From Halopseudomonas pertucinogena (GTDB taxonomy: Bacteria; Pseudomonadota; Gammaproteobacteria; Pseudomonadales; Pseudomonadaceae): a DNA stretch of 64,000 nucleotides. The notes beneath the pieces were generated by a model. That model made no database searches and was not told the origin of the DNA. It saw nothing but the letters and a program-made list of their open reading frames with translations. Positions within the stretch are counted from its first letter, which is position 1; every line of letters begins with the position of its first letter. Location: the NCBI RefSeq assembly GCF_014646575.1, contig NZ_BMNN01000001.1, positions 992,001-1,056,000 on the forward strand, given 5' to 3'. Shown here one piece after another: positions 44,263-52,718 of the stretch. A program made the position numbers and the translations under genes.

Positions 44263-45276
44263 TTGCCGCTTTTTCCTAGACTGCTTTGCCTGCTGGTCGC
44301 GCTGGGCGCGTGGCAGGTACACGCCCGTGATTACACCTATACCGATGCCCATCTGCATTACGTCGACTTCTTCCAGGAAAGCGACGGCATGGACAGCCTG
44401 CTCGAACAGATGGACGCACACGACATCGAGCATGTGATGCTCACCGGCATTTCGGTTGCCAAGAAGTGGCACGAGGACGAGCCCCGCCGCCCGCGTTACT
44501 ACGCCGGGGATGACGCCGGGGCCTACTGGTACAGCGCAACCGATCATATCGTTGCCCATGCGCTCCAGCAGCTGACGCCCGAGCAGCGCAAGCGCTTCCA
44601 TCCCTTTCTCACGGGCTTCAACCCGAACGACAAGAATGCCGATGAGCATGTGCGCCGGCTGCTGAAGATGTATCCGGGCATGTGGAAGGGCATCGGTGAA
44701 ATCTTCACCCGTCATGATGACCTCACCGCACTTACCTACAGCGAGACGCCGAGGGCCAACAGCGAGGCGCTCCGGCGGATTTATTTCCTGGCCGAGGAGT
44801 TCGACCTGCCGGTGATGATCCACAGCAACATCACCTCCAAGCGCGAGCGCAATCCCCTGTACCTGCCCGAGCTGGAGGAAGCCCTGCGCGATCATCCGAA
44901 GGTGCGCTTCATCTGGGCCCATGCCGGCACCAGCAAGGAGATCCATCGCCATCAGGAGAAGCTGACGTTCCTCTTCGAGGAGCTGGAGAGAATGCTCGGG
45001 CTTTATCCGAATCTGTATATCGACCTGTCCTGGACCATGCTCGAGCCCTACCTGCTGGACTCGCAGGGCCGGCCGGAGCCGCAGTGGGTTCAGCTGGTCG
45101 AGAGTCACCCGGAGCGCTTCATGATCGGCTCGGATGTGGTAGGGAGCTTCAAGCGCCTCGGCGAGCACATGACCGCCTTCGACGTTTTTCTCGACGCGCT
45201 TTCCGAGCCGGTAGCGCACCGGGTGGCACGGGACAACTTCCTGGCGGTGCTGCCCCGGAACCCGGACAGGGAGTGA
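44263..45276 (+). CDS. Exported amidohydrolase-family protein
   Basis: 337 residues. The TTG start at 44263 is set by AGGAG (44250-44254) eight bases upstream. The signal peptide MPLFPRLLCLLVALGAWQVHA is followed by an Amidohydrolase_2 TIM barrel with metal ligands DAHLHYVDF, VMIHSN, IWAHAGTS and GSDVVG. It is predicted to be a periplasmic metal-dependent hydrolase or decarboxylase of unknown substrate. It follows the TetR gene by 68 bases on the same strand and converges with an esterase gene. Confidence 0.82.
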   Translation: MPLFPRLLCLLVALGAWQVHARDYTYTDAHLHYVDFFQESDGMDSLLEQMDAHDIEHVMLTGISVAKKWHEDEPRRPRYYAGDDAGAYWYSATDHIVAHALQQLTPEQRKRFHPFLTGFNPNDKNADEHVRRLLKMYPGMWKGIGEIFTRHDDLTALTYSETPRANSEALRRIYFLAEEFDLPVMIHSNITSKRERNPLYLPELEEALRDHPKVRFIWAHAGTSKEIHRHQEKLTFLFEELERMLGLYPNLYIDLSWTMLEPYLLDSQGRPEPQWVQLVESHPERFMIGSDVVGSFKRLGEHMTAFDVFLDALSEPVAHRVARDNFLAVLPRNPDRE

Positions 45277-45282
45277 GGTGGA

Positions 45283-45306
45283 TGGAGGTGCCCTGGAGCA
45301 CCTCCA
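45283..45306. terminator. Convergent hairpin between amidohydrolase and esterase genes
   Basis: Nine-base perfect stem TGGAGGTGC/GCACCTCCA with loop CCTGGA in the 37-base gap between two stop codons. It has no strong T-run on either side. Confidence 0.5.
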
Positions 45307-45313
45307 GGGGCTG

Positions 45314-46963
45314 TCAGCGCGGGTTCAGTTGGTCGCGCCAGTAACTGCAGTTGTGAGTGTCATCGAAGGAGGCCTTCGCCACGACGCCGGGGCGGGGCGA
45401 ATCCAGCTCGATGATCTGGTCACTGGCCGCCAGTCTCGGCCACTCCACCGCTTCAGCAGCACCATCGGTGCCATTGGGTCCGATCGCCGGGTCATCACCA
45501 TAGCGGGCGAAATTGGTCCAGTAGCGGGCCATGTGTTCAGCCAGTTGCAGTTGTTCCTCGGTTGCGCCACGCGCCCTCAGGGTTTCCTCCGAAGCAAGCA
45601 CGAACTGGATTTCGGCGGTGTGGGTTGCTCCCATCTCGATCACGGGAGGCAGCCCCGGCAGCAGCGGAGCATCTTCGTCCGTGAACCAATAGCCCCAGGT
45701 GGGCACCTGGTCCCTGAGCAGGTCCCACTGGGCGCTGTTGGGGCAGTTGAAGCGCCAGTCGGTGCCTATGGCACTGTAGGCAGTTACGGTGATAGCCGGA
45801 TCGCCGGCAAACCGCCCCAGGTAGTGATTGGCGATATCGCTGGCATTCAGGCTCGGGTCTTCGGAGAGCAGGTCGGCTACCGCATCGCGATAGGCCTCTG
45901 CAGAGGCAAAGGCGGTAGGATCTTCCGCCAGCGCCAGCAGTGTGAACAGGCTGCCCTCATTGAGGTTGCTGCCCATGATCACCGGCACCTGGTTGAACTC
46001 GCCACTGGCCAGGGCATCGTTGATCGAGAGGGGCAGGGTGGGCGTGCCAGTGGACGGCAGTGCGCTGCCCGCCTGGGCGTCCAGCAGTTCCTCGACTGAC
46101 AGGCTGCGCAGGCAGCTGACCAGAGCCTCATTATCTGCCGAGCCGGCGCAGGTGGTGGCGGCCACGGTTGGATTACCGAACAGCGCCTGTCCAATGGGGA
46201 GGGGCAGCTGATCGCCATTGTAGGAGCCGCTCTGCACGATCGCCTTGTGGAACAGACCGGCTGCCGCCGGCGACGCCAGTTGACTCATGACGCTGTGGCC
46301 GCCCGCGGACTCACCGAAGAGCGTGACATTGTCAGGATCGCCGCCGAACTCGGCGATGTTGTCCTGCACCCATTGCAGCGCCAGCTGCTGGTCCTGCAGG
46401 CCGAAGTTGGGGTCGCCCAGCGCGGCGAGGGGCAGGAAGCCGAGGGCACCGAGGCGGTAGTTGAGTGTGACGACCACCACTCCCTGTTCGACCAGTCGCT
46501 CGGGCTCGTAGCTGGCGCCACCGGAGCCGTAGATGAAGGCTCCGCCATGTATCCAGACCATGACCGGGTAATCGCCGGGTTCTTCGGGTGCGTATACGTT
46601 GAGGAACAGGCAGTCCTCGTTGACGCTGGCCTCACCAAAATTGCTGCCGATCTGCGGGCAGGCTGAACCGAAGCTTTCATCCAGCTCGATCACTCCGTCA
46701 TGGGCGGCAGGGAACGAGGGGCTGGCGAAACGCTCTGCCTGGCCATAGCGGATGCCGCGGAAGACCCGCATGCCCGACTCGCTGATGCCGGTATAGTCAC
46801 CCTGCTGGGTGGAGACTCGCAGCGGATTGTCTGCCGGCGAGCCGGAGTCGCTGCTGGAGCCGCCGCCACCGGACAGGCAGCCGCTGAGGCTGACTGCCAG
46901 GGCGAGGGCCGAGAGGGAGGAGATGACCAGGCGCGCGGGAGAGGTTCTGATGGGGCTGTGCAT
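45314..46963 (-). CDS. Type B carboxylesterase, lipoprotein
   Basis: 549 residues from MHSPIRTSP. A lipoprotein signal with lipobox LSGC and a Gly/Ser linker is followed by an alpha/beta-hydrolase of the cholinesterase type. NEDCLFLNVYAP, the oxyanion loop WIHGGAF, the nucleophile elbow FGESAGG, and the C-terminal catalytic histidine in GATHTAEI mark the active site. It should sit on the membrane facing the periplasm or cell surface and cleave carboxylic esters. AAGGA nine bases upstream supports the ATG at 46963. Confidence 0.9.
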   Translation of the reverse strand: MHSPIRTSPARLVISSLSALALAVSLSGCLSGGGGSSSDSGSPADNPLRVSTQQGDYTGISESGMRVFRGIRYGQAERFASPSFPAAHDGVIELDESFGSACPQIGSNFGEASVNEDCLFLNVYAPEEPGDYPVMVWIHGGAFIYGSGGASYEPERLVEQGVVVVTLNYRLGALGFLPLAALGDPNFGLQDQQLALQWVQDNIAEFGGDPDNVTLFGESAGGHSVMSQLASPAAAGLFHKAIVQSGSYNGDQLPLPIGQALFGNPTVAATTCAGSADNEALVSCLRSLSVEELLDAQAGSALPSTGTPTLPLSINDALASGEFNQVPVIMGSNLNEGSLFTLLALAEDPTAFASAEAYRDAVADLLSEDPSLNASDIANHYLGRFAGDPAITVTAYSAIGTDWRFNCPNSAQWDLLRDQVPTWGYWFTDEDAPLLPGLPPVIEMGATHTAEIQFVLASEETLRARGATEEQLQLAEHMARYWTNFARYGDDPAIGPNGTDGAAEAVEWPRLAASDQIIELDSPRPGVVAKASFDDTHNCSYWRDQLNPR

Positions 46964-47139
46964 TATTGTTGTTCCTTGTTTCGTGTACATGGCCAGTGGC
47001 CTGTTACCTTCCGTATCCGCACATTAAAGGAACTGTTCCGGCCCACGCCAAACCCCAAAAGGGTGAGAGAAGCAGTCGCTCGCATCCCCCGGCGGGCGTA
47101 ATCCTGTAGACTGTTGCCGTGTCACGATTGGAGAGTTAC

Positions 47140-48039
47140 ATGACTGCCAGGATTCAATTCCCCATCGACTACATCGAGCCGGTGTTCCGTCCGCCGAGCG
47201 AAGCGCATTCGCTTATCCTGCCGGTCACCAATGGCTGTTCGTGGAACAAGTGCACTTTCTGCGACATGTACACCGCGCCGCAGAAGAAATTTCGCGCCCG
47301 GGATGAGGAGCAGGTGCTGGAGGAAATCCGCCGCTGCGGCGAGCGGATGATCGTGCAGCGCGTGTTTCTGGCGGATGGCGATGCGATGGTACTGCCGACA
47401 CACAGGCTGCTGCGCATCCTGCAGGCGATTGCCGAACACATGCCCGAAGTGACGCGGGTGACCTCGTACTGCCTGCCGCGCAATCTGCGTCGCAAGTCGG
47501 TGGAGGAACTGCGACAGCTGCGTGAAGCAGGGTTGCAGATGCTCTATGTCGGAGCCGAGTCGGGTGATGATGAGGTGTTGCGGCGGGTGAACAAGGGCGA
47601 GACCTTCGACTCCACCGCCGAGGCCCTGATCAAGGCCCGGGAAGCGGGACTGCGAACCTCGGTGATGATTCTGAATGGCCTGGGAGGTCAGTCGCTGTCG
47701 CCACAGCATGCCGCCAACTCCGCCCGCCTGATGAATCTCACCCAGCCTGACTACTTGTCGACGCTCGTGGTCAGTTTCCCCAACGGACTGGATCGCTATC
47801 GCGAGCAGTTCCCGGATTTTCAGCCGCTGGAACAGCAAGGCCTGTTTATCGAAATGGAGCAGTTTCTCTCTGCGCTGGAGCTGGAGAAAACCGTTTTTCG
47901 CAGCGATCACGCTTCCAATTATCTGGTGCTCAAGGGCACGCTGGGGCGGGACAAGGCGCGTATGCTGGCGCAGGTGCGGGAGGCTGTGGAACGTCCAGCC
48001 CATGCCGGCCTGCGCCCCGAATGGATGCGTGGCCTGTGA
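47140..48039 (+). CDS. Radical SAM protein with CX4CX2C cluster motif
   Basis: 299 residues. The cluster-binding segment near residue 35 reads NGCSWNKCTFCDMY: four residues separate the first two cysteines instead of the canonical three. The following GADGDAM-like segment, YVGAESGDDEVLRRVNKGET and MILNGLGGQ are typical of COG1032-type enzymes. No B12 domain is present. The reaction is unknown. The ATG at 47140 follows GGAGAG; a GTG at 47119 would add seven residues. It overlaps the lipoprotein gene by four bases. Confidence 0.87.
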   Translation: MTARIQFPIDYIEPVFRPPSEAHSLILPVTNGCSWNKCTFCDMYTAPQKKFRARDEEQVLEEIRRCGERMIVQRVFLADGDAMVLPTHRLLRILQAIAEHMPEVTRVTSYCLPRNLRRKSVEELRQLREAGLQMLYVGAESGDDEVLRRVNKGETFDSTAEALIKAREAGLRTSVMILNGLGGQSLSPQHAANSARLMNLTQPDYLSTLVVSFPNGLDRYREQFPDFQPLEQQGLFIEMEQFLSALELEKTVFRSDHASNYLVLKGTLGRDKARMLAQVREAVERPAHAGLRPEWMRGL

Positions 48040-48626
48040 CGCCCCGCCTGCTGGCGGCGCTGATCGCCCTGGGGCTCGCCGGATGCACGCCTTCGCATAT
48101 GCGCGATGAGGGGCGCCAGCTGCTGAGTGATGCACGGCTGATCGACAGTGTGCAGATCCAGCGCAGCGGCAACTGGCGGCTGCAGCCGGATTCGCGGATG
48201 TACATTGCCCAGAGCCACTTCGACCCTGTCGGCCACGCTCATGCCAGGCCGAACCTCCTTGCCGAGGAAGCCTTTGGCGCCGCCGTGCAGGTATTCCCCA
48301 TGGTGCGCCGGGCGCCGCAGCCGCAGGGGCTGGACGAGGCGCTGAGCAGTGCTCGCCAGCACGGCATGGACTATCTGCTGTACACCCGCTTCGCCAGCGC
48401 GCGCGCCAGTGGCGGCACGGATCAGGAGCGCGTACGGGACGGGCACGTGGGCCGGGATGAGGTGGTGTTGCAACTGATGCTGATGGAAACGGGCACCGGT
48501 CGGCTGGTGGACTTCGTCACCATCGAAAACCGCACCGGATTCCTCGATTTCAGCCGCTCGCGTCCGGAGGATCTGCTCAGGGAACCCATGCAGACCTATA
48601 CACGTCAACTGTTGGGCAATCGCTGA
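48036..48626 (+). CDS. DUF4823-like lipoprotein
   Basis: 196 residues from a GTG in a GTGA overlap with the radical SAM stop, or 201 from the ATG at 48021. The signal peptide MTPRLLAALIALGLAGC ends in a lipobox. The mature part has a repeated beta/alpha look (MDYLLYTRFASARA, EVVLQLMLMETGTGRLVDFVTIE), as in proteins that probe dynamic lipoprotein states. I recall DUF4823 for such proteins. The function is unknown. Coupling to a radical SAM enzyme is unusual. Confidence 0.75.
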   Translation: MTPRLLAALIALGLAGCTPSHMRDEGRQLLSDARLIDSVQIQRSGNWRLQPDSRMYIAQSHFDPVGHAHARPNLLAEEAFGAAVQVFPMVRRAPQPQGLDEALSSARQHGMDYLLYTRFASARASGGTDQERVRDGHVGRDEVVLQLMLMETGTGRLVDFVTIENRTGFLDFSRSRPEDLLREPMQTYTRQLLGNR

Positions 48627-48655
48627 AACACGGTCACTGCAACAGGGAGCACAGG

Positions 48656-49246
48656 ATGGACACCCGACAACCCCCGGCACAATCACTGCTCAGGCATCTT
48701 CCCGAATCGACCGTAGGTGCGGCCCGCGAGCCCGCACCGGTTCACCTCTGGAATCCGGAGTTGAGCGGTGAGCTGGACATGCACATCGCCCGTGACGGGA
48801 CCTGGTATCACGAGGGCGAGCCCATCACCCGGCTGGCACTGGCGCAATTATTCTCCGGCATTCTGCGACTGGAGGAGGACGGACGCTACTACCTGGTGAC
48901 GCCGGTCGAGAAGTGGGCGATCCGCGTGGATGACGTTCCTTTCGTGATCGTACGCCTGGAAGTGGAGGGCAGGGGACGGGAGCAGGAACTGCGTTTCTTT
49001 ACCAGCCTCGAGCACGAGGTGGTGGCAGGTAACGAGCATCCCATTCGGGTTCAGATCGATGAGCGAACCGGCGAGCCGTCGCCTTACCTGTTGCTGCGGG
49101 ACAACCTTGAGGCGCTGCTCCATCGTAACGTGTTCTACCAGTTGGCGGAGCTCGCCGAAGAGCATCAATGGCAAGGACGGACCCGCACCGGCGTCTGGAG
49201 CCGCGGGATTTTCTTTCCGATAGATGGCGATTCAGCTCTGGACTGA
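48656..49246 (+). CDS. DUF1285 family protein
   Basis: 196 residues, cytoplasmic. The conserved DUF1285 core includes WNPELSGELDMHIARDGTWYHEGEPITR, EKWAIRVDDVPFV and the C-terminal GVWSRGIFFPI. The function is unknown; a crystal structure of a family member exists, as I recall, with a two-domain beta-rich fold. Thirty bases follow the lipoprotein gene, so they may share a transcript. Confidence 0.85.
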   Translation: MDTRQPPAQSLLRHLPESTVGAAREPAPVHLWNPELSGELDMHIARDGTWYHEGEPITRLALAQLFSGILRLEEDGRYYLVTPVEKWAIRVDDVPFVIVRLEVEGRGREQELRFFTSLEHEVVAGNEHPIRVQIDERTGEPSPYLLLRDNLEALLHRNVFYQLAELAEEHQWQGRTRTGVWSRGIFFPIDGDSALD

Positions 49247-49266
49247 GGGCCGCAGGGCTGCGGCCC
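49247..49266 (+). terminator. Hairpin directly after the DUF1285 gene
   Basis: Perfect eight-base stem GGGCCGCA/TGCGGCCC with loop GGGC beginning at the first base after the stop codon. It has no T-run. Confidence 0.45.
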
Positions 49267-49412
49267 AAGTCAAGACCCCGGGGCCAAATTTAATGGTTGA
49301 TATTCCCTATATGTGGGTCTAGCATTCTTCTCCACGCACAACGGGTAGTGATTTGATGACTGCGGCATAAGGGCGCAGTCAAGGCGGATCACCGGCATTT
49401 CAGGAGAAGATG

Positions 49413-51566
49413 ATGAGTCAAGCAGCCAAGGTGCAGCGTCTGCATAACGTGGTCAGCAGTATTCCCATGCAGCCTGCCTCGGAAGATATCTGGGATACCA
49501 AATATCGACTCAAAACCAAGGATGGGGTGGCCATCGACCAGACGGTGGACGCAAGCTATCAACGCGTTGCCCGGGCACTCGCGGAGGTGGAAGCTCCTGA
49601 AGTGCGCGAGGTCTGGTACGAAAAATTCCTCTGGGCCCTGCGCCACGGGGCAATCCCCGCCGGTCGCATCACCTCCAACGCCGGCGCTCTGGAACACAAG
49701 CCTGCCACCTCAACCATCAACTGCACGGTCTCGGCCACCATTGGTGATTCGATGGACGACATTCTTGCCAAGCTGCACGAGGCCGGATTGACGCTAAAGG
49801 CCGGCTGCGGCATTGGCTATGAATTCTCCACTCTGCGTCCCCGCGGCGCCTACGTGTCTGGCGCGGGTGCCTACACTTCCGGCCCGCTGTCGTTCATGGA
49901 TATCTACGACAAGATGTGCTTCACCGTTTCCTCTGCCGGTGGCCGTCGTGGCGCGCAGATGGCGACTTTCGATGTCGGTCACCCGGACGTGGCGGATTTC
50001 ATTCGCGCCAAGCGTGAGGGTGGACGTCTGCGGCAGTTCAACCTGTCGCTGCTGATCACCGAGGAGTTCATGCAGGCGGTCGAGTCCGACAGCGAATGGA
50101 AGCTGGCCTTCCCGTTGAGCCAGGCGGAAGCGGAAGCGGATCAGGTGGATATCAACGATCCGGAGCAGGTGATCTGGCGTGAATGGCCGAACAACGAGCG
50201 CTATGTCACCCGCGAGGATGGCCTGGTGGCCTGCCGGATATTCCGCACCATGAAGGCGCGGCGCATCTGGGACATGATCATGACGTCCACCTATGACTTC
50301 GCCGAGCCGGGTTTCATTCTCATTGACCGGGTCAACGAGATGAACAACAACTGGTTCTGCGAAGAGATCCGCGCCACCAACCCCTGTGGCGAGCAGCCGC
50401 TGCCGCCTTACGGTGCCTGTCTGCTGGGTTCGATCAACCTGACCCTGTTCGTTCGCGACCCCTTCACCGACAAGGCCCGTTTCGACTGGGACGAATACCG
50501 CAAGGTGGTGGATATCTTCACCCGTATGCTGGACAACGTGGTGGAGATCAACGGCCTGCCGCTGGAACAGCAGCGCGACGAGATCTTCCGCAAGCGCCGC
50601 CACGGCATGGGCTTCCTCGGCCTGGGTTCGACCATGACCATGCTGTGCATGAAGTACGGCGATCAGAAGTCCCTGGAGTTCACCGAGCGTGTCTCCCGGG
50701 AAATGGCGATGCAGGGCTGGCGTACCGGTCTGCAGCTGGCCGAGGAAAAAGGCCCGGCGCCGCTGATGGAAGAGGAGTTCACCGTTACCGGTGCCATGCT
50801 GGCCAAGCGCCCGGAAATGAAAAAGGACGGTTTCAAGGTCGGGCAGAAGGTCAAGGGCAAGGTGCTCTGGGCGAAATACAGCCGCTACATGCAGCAGGTG
50901 GCGGCGGAGGACCCGGCACTGGTTGAGGCGCTGGCCGAGAAGGGCGCGCGCTTTACCCACCACAGCTCGATCGCCCCGACCGGGACCATTTCCCTGTCGC
51001 TGGCCAACAACGCCTCCAATGGTATCGAACCGAGCTTTGCCCACCACTACTTCCGCAACATCATACGTGAGGGCAAGAAGTCCAAGGAAAAGGTCGACGT
51101 ATTCAGCTTCGAGCTGCTGGCCTACCGCGAGTTCGTCAATCCTGACGCGCTGCCGCAGACCCAGGGCGAGGGCCGCAACCTGCCGGACTACTTCATCTCC
51201 GCCGACGAGGTGACCCCGACCCAGCACGTGGATGTGCAGGCGGCCGCGCAGAAATGGATCGACTCGTCGATCTCCAAGACGGCCAACGTACCCACTGATT
51301 ATCCCTACGAGGATTTCAAGGATATCTACCTGTACGCCTATCACAAGGGGCTCAAGGGGTGCACCACCTTCCGCTTCAACCCCGAGGCCTTCCAGGGGGT
51401 GCTGGTGAAGGAAGAGGACCTGGCCAACACCACCTATCGCTTCAAGCTGGATGACGGCACCGTGGTGGAAGCCAAGGGCGGCGACGAGATTGAGTACGAC
51501 GGTGAAAAGCACACCGCTGCGAACCTGTATGACGCGCTCAAGGAAGGCTATTACGGCAAGTTCTGA
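49413..51566 (+). CDS. nrdJa: Adenosylcobalamin-dependent ribonucleotide reductase, large part
   Basis: 717 residues of class II ribonucleotide reductase. The N-terminus GAIPAGRITSNAGALEHKPATSTINCTV holds the first active-site cysteine. The finger loop is in ATNPCGEQPLPPYGACLLGSINL, and the C-terminal PTGTISL barrel motif is present. It makes deoxynucleotides using a cobalamin radical, with or without oxygen. The ATG at 49413 lies six bases after AGGAG; an ATG at 49410 is too close. It needs the product of the next gene, as in P. aeruginosa, where the class II enzyme is also split. Confidence 0.95.
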   Translation: MSQAAKVQRLHNVVSSIPMQPASEDIWDTKYRLKTKDGVAIDQTVDASYQRVARALAEVEAPEVREVWYEKFLWALRHGAIPAGRITSNAGALEHKPATSTINCTVSATIGDSMDDILAKLHEAGLTLKAGCGIGYEFSTLRPRGAYVSGAGAYTSGPLSFMDIYDKMCFTVSSAGGRRGAQMATFDVGHPDVADFIRAKREGGRLRQFNLSLLITEEFMQAVESDSEWKLAFPLSQAEAEADQVDINDPEQVIWREWPNNERYVTREDGLVACRIFRTMKARRIWDMIMTSTYDFAEPGFILIDRVNEMNNNWFCEEIRATNPCGEQPLPPYGACLLGSINLTLFVRDPFTDKARFDWDEYRKVVDIFTRMLDNVVEINGLPLEQQRDEIFRKRRHGMGFLGLGSTMTMLCMKYGDQKSLEFTERVSREMAMQGWRTGLQLAEEKGPAPLMEEEFTVTGAMLAKRPEMKKDGFKVGQKVKGKVLWAKYSRYMQQVAAEDPALVEALAEKGARFTHHSSIAPTGTISLSLANNASNGIEPSFAHHYFRNIIREGKKSKEKVDVFSFELLAYREFVNPDALPQTQGEGRNLPDYFISADEVTPTQHVDVQAAAQKWIDSSISKTANVPTDYPYEDFKDIYLYAYHKGLKGCTTFRFNPEAFQGVLVKEEDLANTTYRFKLDDGTVVEAKGGDEIEYDGEKHTAANLYDALKEGYYGKF

Positions 51567-51588
51567 AGCGTCGAACCAATTTGAACGG

Positions 51589-51608
51589 CTCCGCCACATG
51601 GCGGAGCG
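51589..51608 (+). promoter_or_regulatory. Intercistronic hairpin before nrdJb
   Basis: Perfect eight-base stem GCTCCGCC/GGCGGAGC with loop ACAT that abuts the nrdJb ribosome site GAGGGA (51609-51614). It has no T-run, so it is more likely to stabilise or tune translation of the second part than to terminate. Confidence 0.5.
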
Positions 51609-51619
51609 AGGGAAACGAT

Positions 51620-52318
51620 ATGTCCATCAAGATCAGCAAGAAAATCGTTGATTACTCCGTGGTAAAGCCGGACGAGCAGGCCGTCGTTGCCGAGGTCCCG
51701 GCCAAGCCCGACTATGTGGTGATGCACGAAAAGCTCAAGCGCCCCGAGCATCTGGAAGGCTGTACCTACAAGATCAAGACCCCGACCTCGGAGCACGCGA
51801 TCTACGTCACCATCAACGATGTGGTGCTCAACCGTGGCAGTGAGCATGAGGTGCGCCGGCCCTTCGAGATCTTCATTAATTCGAAGAACATGGAGCACTA
51901 TCAGTGGATTTCCGCGCTGACGCTGATTATCTCGGCCGTGTTCCGCAAGGGAGGTGATTGCACCTTCCTGGTGGAGGAGCTGCGCAGCGTGTTCGACCCC
52001 AAGGGGGGATACATGAAGCGTGGGGGCCGCTGGATGCCTTCACTGGTAGCAGAGATCGGCGATGTGCTCGAACAGCATCTCAAGCACATCGGCCTGATCA
52101 AGGACGAAGTGGATGAGCACCAGCGCGCCTATCTGGAACAGAAGCGTGCCGAGTTCACCGGCCGCGCTGCCCAGAGCCAGACCGACGCCGAATGCGATGA
52201 CAGTACCGAAGACTATCCGGCCGGTGCACAACTGTGTGGCAAGTGCCACACCAAGGCGGCGGTACAGATGGACGGCTGTCTGACCTGCCTGGCCTGCGGC
52301 GACAGCAAGTGCGGCTGA
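51620..52318 (+). CDS. nrdJb: Adenosylcobalamin-dependent ribonucleotide reductase, C-terminal part
   Basis: 232 residues. It covers the C-terminal region of long class II reductases: the domain with PFEIFINSKNMEHYQWISALTLI, then a linker and a cysteine-rich tail, CGKCHTKA...CLTCLACGDSKCG. That tail should re-reduce the active-site cysteines after each turnover. It has its own ribosome site and start, so the split is genuine rather than a frameshift, and matches the nrdJa/nrdJb arrangement of other pseudomonads. Confidence 0.93.
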   Translation: MSIKISKKIVDYSVVKPDEQAVVAEVPAKPDYVVMHEKLKRPEHLEGCTYKIKTPTSEHAIYVTINDVVLNRGSEHEVRRPFEIFINSKNMEHYQWISALTLIISAVFRKGGDCTFLVEELRSVFDPKGGYMKRGGRWMPSLVAEIGDVLEQHLKHIGLIKDEVDEHQRAYLEQKRAEFTGRAAQSQTDAECDDSTEDYPAGAQLCGKCHTKAAVQMDGCLTCLACGDSKCG

Positions 52319-52327
52319 GCTGATCCG

Positions 52328-52356
52328 ATGCTGCATCGACCCGGTCGATGCAGCAT
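52328..52356 (+). terminator. Long-stem hairpin after nrdJb
   Basis: Perfect 13-base stem ATGCTGCATCGAC/GTCGATGCAGCAT with a CCG loop, followed by T/C-rich sequence. It separates nrdJ from the fap regulatory region. Confidence 0.75.
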
Positions 52357-52401
52357 GCTCCTGCCTTTTCACTTTCCCTTCCGATCATTCCGCATCCTTC
52401 A

Positions 52402-52420
52402 TTTCTCTGTTCTGAAACAC
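52402..52420 (+). promoter_or_regulatory. Candidate enhancer site 1 of the fap operon
   Basis: TTTCTCTGTTCTGAAACAC. It matches site 2 at 17 of 19 positions, 61 bases downstream. It contains the partial dyad TTTC-N8-GAAA and lies 247 bases before the -24 element of the sigma-54 promoter, a normal distance for an upstream activating sequence. Confidence 0.6.
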
Positions 52421-52462
52421 TCGCTCTGTCCCAGAGCCATGAGTTCCGGGTCGCCAATGACC

Positions 52463-52481
52463 TTTCTCAGTTCTGATACAC
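52463..52481 (+). promoter_or_regulatory. Candidate enhancer site 2 of the fap operon
   Basis: TTTCTCAGTTCTGATACAC, with a perfect TCAG-TT-CTGA dyad core. It lies 186 bases before the -24 element and about six helical turns from site 1. A further half-like CTGATAC stands 41 bases downstream at 52514-52520. Confidence 0.6.
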
Positions 52482-52648
52482 CCTGACCATCGGCAGCCAT
52501 TTGTCCTGAGACCCTGATACCCAGCGGGCCTCAGCCCAGCCTGATCAGCGGCCTTGCCGTGGTCACCTGTAACGCCGTTGACACACCTCCCTTTTCCATT
52601 CGCCGTGCAGATGTTGGGAACCCTTGACTATCAAGCGGTTAGGTCAGG

Positions 52649-52664
52649 TGGCACGGGGATTGCT
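52649..52664 (+). promoter_or_regulatory. Sigma-54 promoter of the fap operon
   Basis: TGGCACGGGGATTGCT matches the sigma-54 consensus TGGCACG-N4-TTGCW with invariant GG (52650-52651) and GC (52662-52663) ten bases apart. Initiation is expected near 52675, giving a leader of about 44 bases before fapA. A sigma-54 activator gene lies at the other end of the operon. Confidence 0.9.
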
Positions 52665-52718
52665 CTGACTTGATCACAAGCGGATGCACCTGTTCAGGCC
52701 TCAAAAGGGATACGCCAA

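Noticed and set aside
49301-49320. CCCTATATGTGGG before nrdJa as an NrdR box
   Set aside because: Only an imperfect single copy; NrdR sites come as two phased palindromes and no second copy was found.
49794-51599. 601-codon minus-strand open frame opposite nrdJa
   Set aside because: Antisense shadow; nrdJa has all family motifs in the plus frame.
51567-51619. nrdJa/nrdJb split as a frameshift or sequencing error
   Set aside because: The second part has its own ribosome site and start, the junction is a 53-base non-coding gap, and the split is known in pseudomonads.
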